NCBI GenBank assembly: GCA_937965795.1
Contig: CALCMD010000062.1
Location: forward strand, 1-30,700
Reading direction: 5' to 3'
DNA length: 30,700 nucleotides
Source: an uncultured Lachnospiraceae bacterium
GTDB lineage: Bacteria; Bacillota; Clostridia; Lachnospirales; Lachnospiraceae
Under the pieces are notes generated by a model, which saw only the letters and a list, made by a program, of their open reading frames with translations, was not told the origin of the DNA and did no database searches. The first letter of the stretch is position 1; the number at the start of each line of letters is the position of its first letter. Shown in pieces: positions 8,103 through 16,263 of this stretch. A program made the position numbers and the translations under genes.

Positions 8103-8906
8103 ATGAAAAAATTTGAAACAGTCCGGTACACGATACCAATAGAAAAAGAAAATTGCCATCCAACAGGAAAGATACGGATTGTTCTGCTCAGCGATCTGCA
8201 TAACTGGTCATACGGAAAAAAGAATGAAAGCCTGATACGGGAGATCGGGAATCAGAAACCGGATTTGATCGCAGTTGCGGGAGATATGCTTACTTCCGAA
8301 AGAAAAAGGGAAGAGCAGGTAGCTTTGGAGCTTATGAAAGCGCTGGCGGAAAAATATCCTGTATATTACGGGAATGGAAATCATGAATACCGCATGAAGC
8401 TGGATACGGAGGCTTTTGGGGTGCGCTATGAGCGTTATGCCAGAGCGCTCCGGAAAGCCGGCGTTGTTTTGCTGGAAAATGAATATGCGGATCTGACGAT
8501 AAAAGGAGTGCCGCTTAGAATTTACGGCCTTCAGATTCCGTGGCGTTATTATAAAAGATTCTGCTTTCAATCCATTTCCCCGGAGGGTATAAGAAAATGT
8601 CTGGGAAAGGGGACGAAAGGCCGTTACCAGATTCTTCTTGCCCATAATCCTGCAAGTTTTCGAAATTATGAAGCGTGGGGAGCAGAGCTCACATTGTCAG
8701 GGCATCTGCATGGCGGGTTTATACGGGTGAAGCCGTTTGGAGGTCTGCTCAGTCCTCAATGCGTCCCCTTTCCAAGATACGATAAGGGAGTTTTTGCGAT
8801 AAATGGACGGTATATGGTGGTAAGCGCAGGGCTTGGCTCTCATTCCAGGCTTCCACGTATCGGAAATCCGACGGAGCTGGTCGTGATCGACCTGATACAG
8901 CCTTGA
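8103..8906 (+). CDS. Calcineurin-like metallophosphoesterase (YkuE/YaeI-like)
   Basis: A predicted two-metal phosphoesterase of 267 residues. The family motifs are complete and in order: SDLH with Asp31 and His33, AGD with Asp61, GNGNHE with Asn93 and His94, AH at 180-181, and GHLHGG with His201 and His203. Related YkuE/YaeI proteins are linked to cell-envelope or lipid substrates, but the substrate here is unknown. No signal peptide or membrane segment is seen. The start at ATG 8103 avoids overlap with the upstream gene and begins with MKKFETVRYTIP; an in-frame ATG at 8046 would add 19 residues that overlap the carboxypeptidase tail. Neither start has a good ribosome site, and a promoter ends almost on the 8103 ATG, so a leaderless message is possible. 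Confidence 0.85.
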   Translation: MKKFETVRYTIPIEKENCHPTGKIRIVLLSDLHNWSYGKKNESLIREIGNQKPDLIAVAGDMLTSERKREEQVALELMKALAEKYPVYYGNGNHEYRMKLDTEAFGVRYERYARALRKAGVVLLENEYADLTIKGVPLRIYGLQIPWRYYKRFCFQSISPEGIRKCLGKGTKGRYQILLAHNPASFRNYEAWGAELTLSGHLHGGFIRVKPFGGLLSPQCVPFPRYDKGVFAINGRYMVVSAGLGSHSRLPRIGNPTELVVIDLIQP

Positions 8907-8931
8907 AAATCCCGAAAAAACCGGGTACAAT
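8903..8931 (+). promoter_or_regulatory. SigA promoter of scpAB
   Basis: TTGAAA (8903-8908), 17-base spacer, TACAAT (8926-8931), 33 bases before the scpA start. The spacer contains CCCG-AAAAAAC-CGGG, a small inverted repeat. Confidence 0.75.
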
Positions 8932-8964
8932 AGAACCGTAAAACAAAGGACAGAGGTAAATTTC

Positions 8965-9747
8965 ATGGGGATTTCCGTTAAATTGGAAGCATTTGAAGGC
9001 CCGCTGGATCTTCTTTTGCATCTGATCGATAAAAATAAGGTGAATATATACGATATTCCGATTGTGGAAATTACGAAACAGTATATGGAATATCTTCAGG
9101 AAATGCAGCGGCGGGATTTGAATGTGATGAGTGAGTTTCTGGTGATGGCGGCTACCCTTCTCGATATTAAGTCTAAGATGCTCCTGCCCAAAGAAGTGAA
9201 TGAAGACGGTGAGGAAGAAGATCCCAGACAGGAGCTGGTGGAAAAGCTTCTGGAGTACAAGCTTTATAAATATATGTCTTATGAGCTGAGAGAAAAGCAG
9301 CAGGACGCTTCCCTTGCCATGTACAAGCCCCCGACAATACCGGAGGAAGTCAGCGCTTTCCGTCCGGAAGTAAAGATTGAGGAGCTGCTTGACGGAGTCA
9401 CGCTCTCGAAGATGCACAGTATTTTTAAAGATATTATGAAAAGGCAGAAGGACAGAATTGATCCGGTGCGAAGCAGCTTCGGAACGCTGGAGAAGGAAGA
9501 AGTGGATATGGATGCCACCTGGGAGCGTGTAGAAGGTTACATACTGGAGCATGGAACGTGCAGCTTTGGCGATCTCCTTTTGAAAGGCCGGACAAGAATG
9601 CAGATTGTTGTTACGTTTCTTGTGATACTGGAGCTGATGAAGATGGGCAGGATTGAAATTATACAGGAAGACACATTTGCGGAAATCTATATTAAGGCAG
9701 CCGGGAAAGAGGATGAAAAGTGGAGCGAAAGAAAACAGAAGCAGTAA
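8965..9747 (+). CDS. scpA: Segregation and condensation protein A
   Basis: Kleisin subunit of the Smc-ScpAB condensin complex, which organises and helps segregate the chromosome. The 260-residue protein begins with the kleisin N-terminus (VKLEAFEGPLDLLLHLIDKN) that binds the Smc neck, followed by MAATLLDIKSKMLLP near residue 60, a hallmark of ScpA. The C-terminal winged-helix region (about 180-245) would bind the Smc head. A CAGAGG ribosome site precedes the ATG. The gene overlaps scpB by 28 bases, so the two are translationally coupled, as expected for partners in a fixed-ratio complex. Confidence 0.96.
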   Translation: MGISVKLEAFEGPLDLLLHLIDKNKVNIYDIPIVEITKQYMEYLQEMQRRDLNVMSEFLVMAATLLDIKSKMLLPKEVNEDGEEEDPRQELVEKLLEYKLYKYMSYELREKQQDASLAMYKPPTIPEEVSAFRPEVKIEELLDGVTLSKMHSIFKDIMKRQKDRIDPVRSSFGTLEKEEVDMDATWERVEGYILEHGTCSFGDLLLKGRTRMQIVVTFLVILELMKMGRIEIIQEDTFAEIYIKAAGKEDEKWSERKQKQ

Positions 9748-10289
9748 TTGAGGCAATCCTTTTTGCAATGGGAGATTCGGTGGAACTGGAAAAGATAGCA
9801 AAGGCCGTGGAGCATGACACGGCAACGACAAGGAAGATTCTGCATGGTATGATGGACAGATACCGCATGGAGGACCGGGGCGTCCAGATCATTGAGCTTG
9901 AGGATTCCTTTCAGATGTGTACGAAAAAAGAGATGTATGAGTATCTGATTCGTGTGGCGAAGCAGCCGAGGAAGCTTGTTCTCACGGATGTAGCGCTTGA
10001 AACACTTTCCATTATCGCCTATAAACAGCCAATTACGAAGGCGGAAATAGAGAAGATCAGGGGTGTGAAATGCGATCACGCCGTAAATAAGCTGGTAGAG
10101 TACAATCTGGTAACGGAGCTTGGCAGAATGGACGCTCCGGGCAGGCCGATTCTGTTTGGCACGACGGAAGAGTTTCTGAGAAATTTCGGCGTGCAGTCTC
10201 TGGAGGAACTGCCAGTTCCGAACCCAGTGCAGATCGAGGATTTTAAGGCAGAAGCAGAAGAAGAGATTCAACTGCGGCTAAATGTTTAA
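9720..10289 (+). CDS. scpB: Segregation and condensation protein B
   Basis: Dimeric winged-helix partner of ScpA in the Smc condensin complex. The 189-residue length is normal. The N-terminus (AVIEAILFAMGDSVELEKIA) and the central LETLSIIAYKQPITKAEIEKIRGV motif are diagnostic for ScpB, as is the following LVTELGRMDAPGRPILFGTT. The start codon is GTG at 9720, inside scpA; this gives the usual family N-terminus directly after initiation. The ribosome site is weak (AAAGAGGATG), consistent with coupling to scpA translation. Confidence 0.96.
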   Translation: MERKKTEAVIEAILFAMGDSVELEKIAKAVEHDTATTRKILHGMMDRYRMEDRGVQIIELEDSFQMCTKKEMYEYLIRVAKQPRKLVLTDVALETLSIIAYKQPITKAEIEKIRGVKCDHAVNKLVEYNLVTELGRMDAPGRPILFGTTEEFLRNFGVQSLEELPVPNPVQIEDFKAEAEEEIQLRLNV

Positions 10290-10304
10290 GACAGGAGCGG
10301 ACAG

Positions 10305-11093
10305 ATGCCAACGACATATACGCATGACATATTTGGGAAATTGGTTTTTCAGAAACTTCCGGAGGAGATCAAAGCGGTAATCCTGCGGCAGAAAGCGGCG
10401 TATGCCATAGGGCTGCACGGACCGGATCTGCTGTTTTATTATAAACCTTTTCAGAACAATGAAGTGAATCAGATGGGACAGAGGATGCACGGGGAGATTG
10501 CGGCGGCATTCTTTGGGCATTGTAAAGAAAAATATCTTCTGACAGGGGATGAGGCGGTGCTTTCTTATACGCTGGGTTTTATCTGCCACTACATGCTGGA
10601 CAGTACCTGCCACCCTTATGTGTATCGTTATACGGAACGGACAGGGGCGAGCCATGCGGAGATTGAGACAGATCTCGACCGGGCGCTTATGGAGAAAAAC
10701 GGGAAAAATCCTTTCCGGTATCGCCCGTCATCGGCGCTCCGCGCCGACAGCCGGCTCATAAAAGCGATCGCTTCCCTGTTTGACGGAATCAGTGAAAAAC
10801 AGATTCGAAAAGCAATACGGGGCATGAAGTTCTATACGGGTATTACGGTCTGCCGTTCTTCCTTAAAAAGATTCTTTCTGCTAAAAGGAATGCGGATTGC
10901 AGGAATCTATGAAGAGACGCATGGACGGGTGATGAGAAAGCGGCCGTTTCCTCGTTGTGAGGAGAGCACCGGAGAGCTTTTACGCATGGTAAAATGTGCG
11001 GTTTTTGAAACGGTCACGGTTCTGGAGGAATTTTACCGCACCCTGGACGAGCCGGCGGCATTGAATTACCGGTTTTTCAGAAACTACAGATAA
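10305..11093 (+). CDS. Zinc-dependent phospholipase C-like protein
   Basis: A 262-residue protein whose His/Asp pattern matches the zinc-dependent phospholipase C/S1-P1 nuclease-like family: TH at 6-7, GLHGPD with His38 and Asp41, His62, CHYMLDSTCHP with His95, Asp99 and His103, and HAEIETD with His117 and Glu121. It lacks a signal peptide, unlike secreted clostridial phospholipases C, so it is probably cytoplasmic and its substrate is unknown. An ACAGGAGCGGACAG ribosome site precedes the ATG. It begins 15 bases after scpB and is likely in the same operon. The family call is by metal-ligand pattern; toxicity should not be inferred. Confidence 0.8.
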   Translation: MPTTYTHDIFGKLVFQKLPEEIKAVILRQKAAYAIGLHGPDLLFYYKPFQNNEVNQMGQRMHGEIAAAFFGHCKEKYLLTGDEAVLSYTLGFICHYMLDSTCHPYVYRYTERTGASHAEIETDLDRALMEKNGKNPFRYRPSSALRADSRLIKAIASLFDGISEKQIRKAIRGMKFYTGITVCRSSLKRFFLLKGMRIAGIYEETHGRVMRKRPFPRCEESTGELLRMVKCAVFETVTVLEEFYRTLDEPAALNYRFFRNYR

Positions 11094-11167
11094 CACGTCC
11101 ACAGGATTGAATAGGAAGGGGAAAACAGGCATATACTTTTCAAAAAAAGATGGAGAAGTAGAAAGCT

Positions 11168-12352
11168 GTGAAAAAGACAATCCTTATCATTTTTATTTTT
11201 TGTATCGTTATGATGAATTTTCGGATGGAGGCATATGCCGCTCCGGAAGAATTATACGCCCAGTCAGCCGTTTTGATGGATGCTGACTCCGGGCGTGTTT
11301 TATTTGAGAAAAACGGGGCGGAGCAGCGGCCGATGGCAAGTACCACAAAGATTCTGACCTGTATTCTTGTGCTGGAAAATGCGGGGCTGGAAGAATTTGC
11401 TGAGGTATCGGCAAATGCGGCGTCCCAGCCTAAGGTGCATCTGGGAGTAAGCGCCGGAGAGCGGTATTGTGTGAAAGACCTTTTGTACTCCCTGATGCTG
11501 GAGAGCCATAATGATGCTGCCGTGGTGCTTGCGGAGCACGTAGGCGGAAGTCTGGAAGGCTTCGCCGGAATGATGAACCAGAAGGCGCGGGAGATAGGAT
11601 GCGAACATTCTTACTTTATCACACCGAACGGCCTGGATGCGGAGGATGCGCAGGGAATGCACTCTACTACGGCGGAAGAACTGGCGCGGATTATGCGCTA
11701 CTGTATTATGCTTTCGCCGAAAAAGGAAGAATTTCTGGAGATCACCAGGACTCCATCATGGACTTTTTCAGATGAGGAGGGGAAAAGAAACTTCTCCTGT
11801 AACAATCACAATGCGTTTCTGGGGATGATGGACGGAGCGCTGTCCGGAAAGACGGGATTTACCGGAAAAGCGGGGTATTGTTATGTGGGGGCGTTAGAAA
11901 GGGATGGAAAGACCTTTATCGTAGCGCTCCTTGCCTGTGGATGGCCGAATAATAAAGGATATAAATGGCAGGATACCAGAAAGCTGATGGAGTATGCTCT
12001 GGAAAACTACGAATACCGGGATGTGTGGGAAGATGTTGCGTTTGAGGGGATTCCTGTGGAGGATGGCATTGCGGAAAGCGGAAAAATGAGGGATACGGCG
12101 TATGCGAGGCTGGGAGTTTCCGGAAGGGAGGAGATCAGGCTCCTGCTCAAAAAGGATGAAGAAGTTTCTGTGAAAATAAAAAGAGCAAAACAGCTTTCTG
12201 CGCCGGTGAGAGAGGGGCAGACGGCAGGGTATGTCCGGTATTATCTGGGGGATACGCTGATACGGGAGTATCCTGTTACAGTTCAGAATAAGGTAGATAA
12301 AATTGATCTGGACTGGTGTGCGAAAAAAGTTCTGGAGCGCGTTTGGCTGTGA
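11168..12352 (+). CDS. D-alanyl-D-alanine carboxypeptidase, family S11 (second copy)
   Basis: A 394-residue exported penicillin-binding protein. A signal peptide ends near AYAA (residue 25). The active-site motifs are STTK at 58-61, SHN at 113-115 and SGKTG with Lys228-Gly230, all intact. A C-terminal beta-rich domain follows (about 285-375). The closest named types are DacB/DacF-like enzymes that trim stem peptides. The start is GTG at 11168, which places the hydrophobic signal at the very N-terminus; the ribosome site (GGAGAAG) is rather distant. It differs clearly in sequence from the enzyme at 6907-8070, so the two are diverged paralogues in one 5-kb stretch rather than a recent duplication. 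Confidence 0.92.
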   Translation: MKKTILIIFIFCIVMMNFRMEAYAAPEELYAQSAVLMDADSGRVLFEKNGAEQRPMASTTKILTCILVLENAGLEEFAEVSANAASQPKVHLGVSAGERYCVKDLLYSLMLESHNDAAVVLAEHVGGSLEGFAGMMNQKAREIGCEHSYFITPNGLDAEDAQGMHSTTAEELARIMRYCIMLSPKKEEFLEITRTPSWTFSDEEGKRNFSCNNHNAFLGMMDGALSGKTGFTGKAGYCYVGALERDGKTFIVALLACGWPNNKGYKWQDTRKLMEYALENYEYRDVWEDVAFEGIPVEDGIAESGKMRDTAYARLGVSGREEIRLLLKKDEEVSVKIKRAKQLSAPVREGQTAGYVRYYLGDTLIREYPVTVQNKVDKIDLDWCAKKVLERVWL

Positions 12353-12394
12353 GAAAAAAGGGAGAAGGAAGTGTCGGAAAATCAGACAAAATGC

Positions 12395-12423
12395 TTGAAA
12401 TTTTGCCGGAAAAAGGATACAAT
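12395..12423 (+). promoter_or_regulatory. SigA promoter of the sodium-pump/carboxyltransferase operon
   Basis: TTGAAA (12395-12400), 17-base spacer, TACAAT (12418-12423), followed closely by a second TATAAT (12425-12430). The first gene starts at 12480, giving a leader of about 50 bases. Confidence 0.8.
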
Positions 12424-12479
12424 TATAATCGGCAGAAAATTGGGAATGTTTTCAATATATAAAAATGGAGGGCTGAAGA

Positions 12480-13916
12480 ATGGGTAATACAGCACAAAGC
12501 TTAGCAAGTACAAGAATTGCCGCTTTACTTGATGAGAACAGTTTTGTTGAAATCGGCGGATGTGTTTCTGCCAGAAGCACTGATTTCAACATGCAGCAGG
12601 CAGAAACTCCGGCAGACGGCGTCATCACGGGATATGGTGTGATTGATGGAAATCTGGTTTATGTGTACAGTCAGGATGCGTCTGTACTTGGCGGCACGAT
12701 CGGAGAGATGCATGCGAAAAAGATTTCCGCAATCTATGATATGGCAATGAAAATGGGGGCGCCGGTGATCGGACTGATCGACTGTGCCGGGCTGAGGCTT
12801 CAGGAAGCCACAGACGCTCTGAACGGATTTGGAGAAATCTACCGGAAACAGGTACTTGCTTCCGGCGTGATTCCACAGATTACGGCGGTTCTGGGAACCT
12901 GCGGCGGCGGTCTTGCCGTTTCCAGCGCACTGACCGATTTCACGTTCATGGAAAGCAAAAAGGCAAAACTGTTTGTAAATTCTCCGAACGCACTGGACGG
13001 AAATCTTGCTTCCAAATGCGATACTGCATCTGCAAAATTCCAGAGCGAAGAGGCGGGTATGGCAGATTTTACCGGAACAGAAGAAGAAATCTTTGCGGGA
13101 ATCCGGGAACTGATCTGTATGCTTCCGGCAAACAATGAGGACGACGCTTCCTATGAGGAGTGCACAGACGATCTGAACCGCGTATGTACAGATCTGGCAA
13201 ATGCGGCGGGCGATACGTCTATTCTTCTTTCTAATATTGCGGACGATTCCGTATTTGTAGAGACGCAGGCAGATTTTGCAAAGGAAATGGTGACAGGATT
13301 TGTAAAATTGAATGGAATGACGGTGGGCGTTGTAGCGAACCGTACCGAGGTTTACGGCGAGGATGGAGAAAAGACAGCAGAATTTGACGCAGTCCTTACG
13401 GTAAAGGGAGCAAGAAAAGCAGCGAAGCTGGTGAAATTCTGTGATGCTTTTGAAATTCCGGTTCTTTCCCTCACGAACGTAAAAGGCTTTAAGGCAACCA
13501 AATGTTCCGAGAGAAATATTGCGAAAGCAGCGGCAGAGCTTACATATGCCTTTGCAGATGCGACAGTTCCGAAGGTAAATGTAATCATCGGTGCGGCATA
13601 TGGAAGCGCTTATGTGGCAATGAACAGTAAGGCAGTCGGTGCAGATATGACCTTTGCATGGCCGACGGCAGAGATTGGCATGATGGATGCGAAATCAGCA
13701 GCAAGAATCATGTATCCTGACGCGGACGCGGCAGCTTTGAATGAAAAGGCGGCAGAATATGCAGGATTACAGTCAAGCGTTGTATCTGCGGCGAAACATG
13801 GATATGTAGATACGATCATTGAGGCGGAAGATACCAGAAAATATGTGATCGGCGCCCTGGAAATGTTATTCACGAAGAGAGAAGACCGCCCGGCAAAGAA
13901 ACACGGCACGGTTTAA
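12480..13916 (+). CDS. Carboxyltransferase subunit, 12S/MmdA/PccB-like (divergent)
   Basis: A 478-residue crotonase-fold carboxyltransferase. In the family, this subunit moves CO2 between biotin and an acyl-CoA. The N-terminal half has LIDCAGLRLQEATDAL where propionyl-CoA carboxylase has a GGAR motif, then SGVIPQITAVLGTCGGG and ALTDFTFM. The C-terminal half has GVVANRTEVYG, FCDAFEIPVLSL, DATVPKVNVIIGAAYGSAY and FAWPTAEIGMMDAKSA, all close to the family. It is shorter than MmdA (about 510) and lacks the PGF...GGxxRHGA second oxyanion stretch, having KGFKATKCSERN instead, so the acyl substrate is uncertain. The start is set by GGAGG eight bases upstream. It is the first gene of a five-gene operon with OadG, biotin carrier, OadB and a 5S-type subunit. 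Confidence 0.85.
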   Translation: MGNTAQSLASTRIAALLDENSFVEIGGCVSARSTDFNMQQAETPADGVITGYGVIDGNLVYVYSQDASVLGGTIGEMHAKKISAIYDMAMKMGAPVIGLIDCAGLRLQEATDALNGFGEIYRKQVLASGVIPQITAVLGTCGGGLAVSSALTDFTFMESKKAKLFVNSPNALDGNLASKCDTASAKFQSEEAGMADFTGTEEEIFAGIRELICMLPANNEDDASYEECTDDLNRVCTDLANAAGDTSILLSNIADDSVFVETQADFAKEMVTGFVKLNGMTVGVVANRTEVYGEDGEKTAEFDAVLTVKGARKAAKLVKFCDAFEIPVLSLTNVKGFKATKCSERNIAKAAAELTYAFADATVPKVNVIIGAAYGSAYVAMNSKAVGADMTFAWPTAEIGMMDAKSAARIMYPDADAAALNEKAAEYAGLQSSVVSAAKHGYVDTIIEAEDTRKYVIGALEMLFTKREDRPAKKHGTV

Positions 13917-13930
13917 GCGAGGTGAATAAT

Positions 13931-14695
13931 ATGAAGCGAAAAATAAGAGGATTATTGCTGGTACTCTGTATGGTGTTCGGCGTTATGGGACTGACGGGAT
14001 GCAGTTCTGATGCGGAGCTGAAGGACAGCGTAACGACACTGACAGACGACCAGGTAACGAATTATAAGACTTCGGCGGCTCAGACACTTCAGACAGTAGT
14101 CGGATTTTCGGATGCGGATATTGAGCAGTTTCTTTTGCAGGTGACGGATGCGTTCAGCGTTTCTGCGGTAGAGTCCTGGCAGGGAAACAAAGAAGAACTT
14201 GGCGCATTTCAGGAAATCACAGAGCAGGCCGTAGAAGAGTCCGGAGATGAGATCATCATTACTTCAAAGGCAGTCTTTGAAAAAGCGACGGCCAATGTAG
14301 AAATGATTCTGGACAAGTCCACCGGCGTGGAGCAGCCTGTAAGCATGGCGTTCAATGTAAACTATACGCTGGCGGAAACCATGAAGATGGCAGGACTGAA
14401 TACACTGATGGGAATCGGCATTGTATTCCTTATGCTGGTATTCTTAAGCTTCCTGATTTCCCAGTTTAAGCATATCGCGAAGCTGGAAGAGAAGTTTACA
14501 AAGAGGAAAGAAAAAGAAGCTTCTGTTTCAGTTCCTGTAGCGGCAGAAGCGGAGGAAGAGGAAGAGCTCGTGGATGACGGAGAGCTTGTGGCAGTCATCG
14601 CAGCGGCAATTGCGGCATCTGAGAACACATCGACAGACAGCTTTGTTGTGCGTTCGATTAAGAAATCAAATTCCAGAAAGTGGAGAAGAGCATAG
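13931..14695 (+). CDS. oadG: OadG-family decarboxylase gamma subunit with lipoprotein N-terminus
   Basis: A 254-residue protein. Residues 1-24 form a lipoprotein signal with lipobox LTGC (Cys24). Residues 25-155 form a predicted extracytoplasmic domain of unknown fold. Residues 157-178 are one membrane helix (LMGIGIVFLMLVFLSFLIS), the typical OadG segment. An acidic cytoplasmic linker rich in Ala and Glu and the conserved tail (ELVAVIAAAIAAS, then RSIKKSN and KWRRA) follow. OadG holds the sodium-pumping decarboxylase together; classic versions are about 80-110 residues with no lipobox. ATG 13931 is preferred to GTG 13922 because GCGAGGTG lies at a proper distance from it. Second gene of the operon. 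Confidence 0.85.
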   Translation: MKRKIRGLLLVLCMVFGVMGLTGCSSDAELKDSVTTLTDDQVTNYKTSAAQTLQTVVGFSDADIEQFLLQVTDAFSVSAVESWQGNKEELGAFQEITEQAVEESGDEIIITSKAVFEKATANVEMILDKSTGVEQPVSMAFNVNYTLAETMKMAGLNTLMGIGIVFLMLVFLSFLISQFKHIAKLEEKFTKRKEKEASVSVPVAAEAEEEEELVDDGELVAVIAAAIAASENTSTDSFVVRSIKKSNSRKWRRA

Positions 14696-14713
14696 GTATA
14701 GGAGGATATAGAG

Positions 14714-15082
14714 ATGAAAAATTATGTGATTACAGTAAACGGAACCGCTTATGATGTAACAGTAGAAGAAGGAACAGGAACCGGCGCTCCGGCAGCGGCG
14801 CCGAAGGCAGCTCCGAAAGCGGCGCCAAAGGCAGCTCCGAAAAAGGCGGCTCCGGCAGGCGGTGCGGGAGCCGTTAAGGTAGAAGCATCCGTGGCTGGTA
14901 AGGTATTTAAGGTAGAGGCAAGCGTGGGACAGAGCGTGAAAGCCGGCGACGCCATTATCATTCTGGAAGCTATGAAGATGGAGATTCCTGTTGTAGCTCC
15001 GCAGGACGGAACGGTAGCAAGCATTGATGTGGCAGCAGGAGATGCAGTAGAAGTTGGCGCAGCCCTGGCAACCATGAACTAA
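14714..15082 (+). CDS. Biotin carboxyl carrier protein (1.3S/OadC/MmdC-like)
   Basis: A 122-residue biotinyl protein that carries CO2 between the carboxyltransferases and the membrane pump. The N-terminus (MKNYVITVNGTAYDVTVEE) matches the 1.3S/gamma carriers. Residues 24-52 are a flexible Ala/Pro/Lys linker made of repeated AAPK units, also visible as tandem repeats in the DNA at about 14790-14850. The C-terminal biotinyl domain carries EAMKM with the acceptor Lys88, 34 residues from the end, which is the usual distance. An AGGAGGATATAGAG ribosome site precedes the ATG. It is the only biotin carrier in the operon and so must serve both carboxyltransferases encoded here, if both act with it. 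Confidence 0.95.
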   Translation: MKNYVITVNGTAYDVTVEEGTGTGAPAAAPKAAPKAAPKAAPKKAAPAGGAGAVKVEASVAGKVFKVEASVGQSVKAGDAIIILEAMKMEIPVVAPQDGTVASIDVAAGDAVEVGAALATMN

Positions 15083-15098
15083 TATTGGAGGTAGAGAC

Positions 15099-16247
15099 AT
15101 GTCATACGTTACAGACACATTGTCGAACCTACTCCAACAGACGGCATTCTTCAATTTGACCTGGGGCAACTACCTGATGATTGCGGTTGCGTGTGTGTTC
15201 TTATTTCTGGCAATTAAGAAAGGATTTGAACCGCTGCTTCTTGTACCGATCGCATTTGGTATGCTGCTGGTAAATATCTATCCTGATATTATGGCGAAGC
15301 CGGAAGATATGTCAAACGGTGTAGGCGGACTTTTGCATTATTTCTATATATTGGATGAATGGAGTATCCTGCCATCTTTGATTTTCATGGGCGTGGGTGC
15401 GATGACGGACTTTGGCCCGCTGATTGCGAATCCCGTCAGCTTTTTGATGGGAGCGGCAGCGCAGCTTGGAATCTATATGGCTTATTTCCTGGCAATTTTC
15501 ATGGGATTCAACGGGAAAGCGGCAGCAGCGATTTCCATTATCGGCGGTGCGGACGGCCCGACTTCTATCTTCCTTGCAGGTAAGCTGGGACAGACAGGAT
15601 TAATGGGACCGATTGCTGTGGCGGCATATTCTTATATGTCACTGGTTCCGATTATCCAGCCGCCAATTATGAAACTGTTTACGACAGAAGAAGAGCGTAA
15701 GATTAAGATGTCACAGCTTCGTCCGGTATCGAAGCTTGAGAAGATTCTTTTCCCAATTATTATTACAATTGTGGTTTGCCTGATTCTTCCGACCACAGCG
15801 CCGCTTGTAGGTATGCTGATGCTGGGTAATCTCTTCCGGGAGAGCGGCGTGGTAAAGCAGCTTACGGAGACAGCTTCCAATGCTCTTATGTACATCGTAG
15901 TTATCCTGCTGGGTACTTCCGTTGGTGCATCCACCAGTGCGGAAGCGTTCCTGAATCTGGATACTCTGAAAATCGTTGCGCTGGGTCTGATCGCATTTGC
16001 ATTCGGTACGGCGGGAGGCGTTCTTTTCGGAAAGCTCCTGTGTAAGATTACGAAGGGTAAGATCAATCCATTGATTGGTTCCGCAGGAGTGTCGGCCGTT
16101 CCGATGGCGGCACGTGTTTCCCAGAAGGTTGGAGCAGAGGCAGATCCGACGAACTTCCTTCTGATGCACGCAATGGGACCGAACGTAGCAGGTGTTATCG
16201 GTACGGCGGTTGCAGCCGGTACTTTCATGGCCATCTTTGGCGTATAA
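15099..16247 (+). CDS. oadB: Sodium-translocating decarboxylase beta subunit
   Basis: A 382-residue polytopic membrane protein that decarboxylates carboxybiotin and uses the energy to export Na+ (or runs backwards). The family signature IGGADGPTSIFLA, containing the functional Asp, is near residues 149-161. LLMHAMGPNVAGVIGTAVAAG near the C-terminus contains the conserved Asn and Gly of the ion path. The length is close to MmdB/GcdB (about 375) rather than longer OadB forms, which leaves the decarboxylase class open. A GGAGGTAGAGAC ribosome site precedes the ATG. It sits between the biotin carrier and the 5S-type subunit. Confidence 0.95.
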   Translation: MSYVTDTLSNLLQQTAFFNLTWGNYLMIAVACVFLFLAIKKGFEPLLLVPIAFGMLLVNIYPDIMAKPEDMSNGVGGLLHYFYILDEWSILPSLIFMGVGAMTDFGPLIANPVSFLMGAAAQLGIYMAYFLAIFMGFNGKAAAAISIIGGADGPTSIFLAGKLGQTGLMGPIAVAAYSYMSLVPIIQPPIMKLFTTEEERKIKMSQLRPVSKLEKILFPIIITIVVCLILPTTAPLVGMLMLGNLFRESGVVKQLTETASNALMYIVVILLGTSVGASTSAEAFLNLDTLKIVALGLIAFAFGTAGGVLFGKLLCKITKGKINPLIGSAGVSAVPMAARVSQKVGAEADPTNFLLMHAMGPNVAGVIGTAVAAGTFMAIFGV

Positions 16248-16263
16248 AAGAGGAGGTTAAGAA

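Noticed and set aside
8749..9831. 360-residue open frame on the minus strand
   Set aside because: It lies opposite the phosphoesterase end and scpA, which have clear family motifs; no ribosome site, and the translation is rich in Leu/His/Phe as expected for a shadow frame.
11107..11137. Promoter TTGAAT/TATACT before the second carboxypeptidase
   Set aside because: The spacer is 19 bases, longer than optimal, and the gene may be read through from scpAB; not strong enough to list.
14790..14850. Tandem DNA repeat as a mobile or regulatory repeat
   Set aside because: It only encodes the Ala/Pro/Lys linker of the biotin carrier, a common feature of these proteins.
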